A stretch of 55,201 nucleotides of DNA. Source: Desulfonauticus sp. GTDB taxonomy: Bacteria; Desulfobacterota; Desulfovibrionia; Desulfovibrionales; Desulfonatronovibrionaceae. The position numbers and the translations under genes were made by a program. Each line of letters opens with the position of its first letter. The first letter of the stretch is position 1. Below the pieces are notes generated by a model. The model ran no database searches, was not told the origin of the DNA, and saw only the letters and a program-made list of their open reading frames with translations. Shown here piece after piece: positions 55,197-55,201 of the stretch. Where the stretch lies: the NCBI GenBank assembly GCA_030950395.1, contig JAUZRP010000066.1, positions 1 to 55,201 on the forward strand, in the 5' to 3' direction.

Positions 55197-55201
55197 AAAG
55201 G

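Overview
The window looks like a piece of chromosome from a low-GC, anaerobic, Gram-negative, cytochrome-rich bacterium. The best fit is a sulfate reducer of the Desulfovibrionales / Desulfohalobiaceae type. This is an inference from several things seen together: many c-type cytochromes, AhbC (siroheme-dependent heme synthesis), an HdrA-MvhD fusion, a full Tol-Pal / Lol / Bam / Lpx outer-membrane set, and the order lysS-lolC/E-lolD-bamA-skp-lpxD-fabZ-lpxA-lpxI, known from Desulfovibrio-like genomes.

Region 1 (1-9860) is the most unusual part. It carries the tail of a multiheme cytochrome, a SurA/PpiC-type prolyl isomerase, a 26-heme cytochrome, a 16-heme cytochrome, a six-blade NHL propeller, a six-heme cytochrome that matches the motif order of the Geobacter nanowire protein OmcS (with its third heme motif changed to CX5CH), a seven-heme cytochrome with one CX3CH motif, and a Met-rich OB-fold lipoprotein. 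All are on the + strand and end at a strong terminator. I read this as an extracellular electron transfer / cytochrome-filament locus. No beta-barrel porin is visible; it may lie to the left of the window.

Region 2 (9860-21220) is mixed housekeeping: ahcY, a heptad-repeat coiled-coil protein, a Yip1-like membrane protein, ahbC for heme synthesis, a HAD phosphatase, a Dus enzyme, a DMT transporter, a heptosyltransferase and gmhB for LPS core, a PHP phosphatase and a sirtuin. Region 3 (21290-25120) is a compact tolQ-tolR-tolA-tolB-pal operon. Region 4 (25120-31450, - strand) has a NapH-like iron-sulfur membrane protein, tatA, an M29 aminopeptidase translationally joined to an HdrA-MvhD fusion, and ald.

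Region 5 (31710-33730) is an IS1182-like element whose transposase has a frameshift in a run of eight A. Short non-coding repeats of about 120 bp scattered through the window share its terminal sequence and look like its MITEs. Region 6 (33860-46770) holds dksA, an RqcH/NFACT protein, an IscU-like protein, and then on the - strand the outer-membrane biogenesis operon from lysS to a TPR gene. Region 7 (47170-53520) has a DUF554 membrane protein, a soluble chemoreceptor with CZB and hemerythrin domains, a GGR-pcm-DedA operon and mrp. The right edge (53556-55196) is tRNA-Thr, tRNA-Gly, tRNA-Thr and tuf. The tuf gene differs sharply in base and codon use from everything else, so transfer, or a chimeric contig end, should be considered.

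How parts fit together: AhbC supplies heme for the many cytochromes; the Sec signals of the cytochromes, the prolyl isomerase, BamA/Skp and the Lol system would serve export and outer-membrane assembly; HdrA-MvhD and the NapH-like protein are candidate links between the cytoplasmic and quinone electron pools and the outside.
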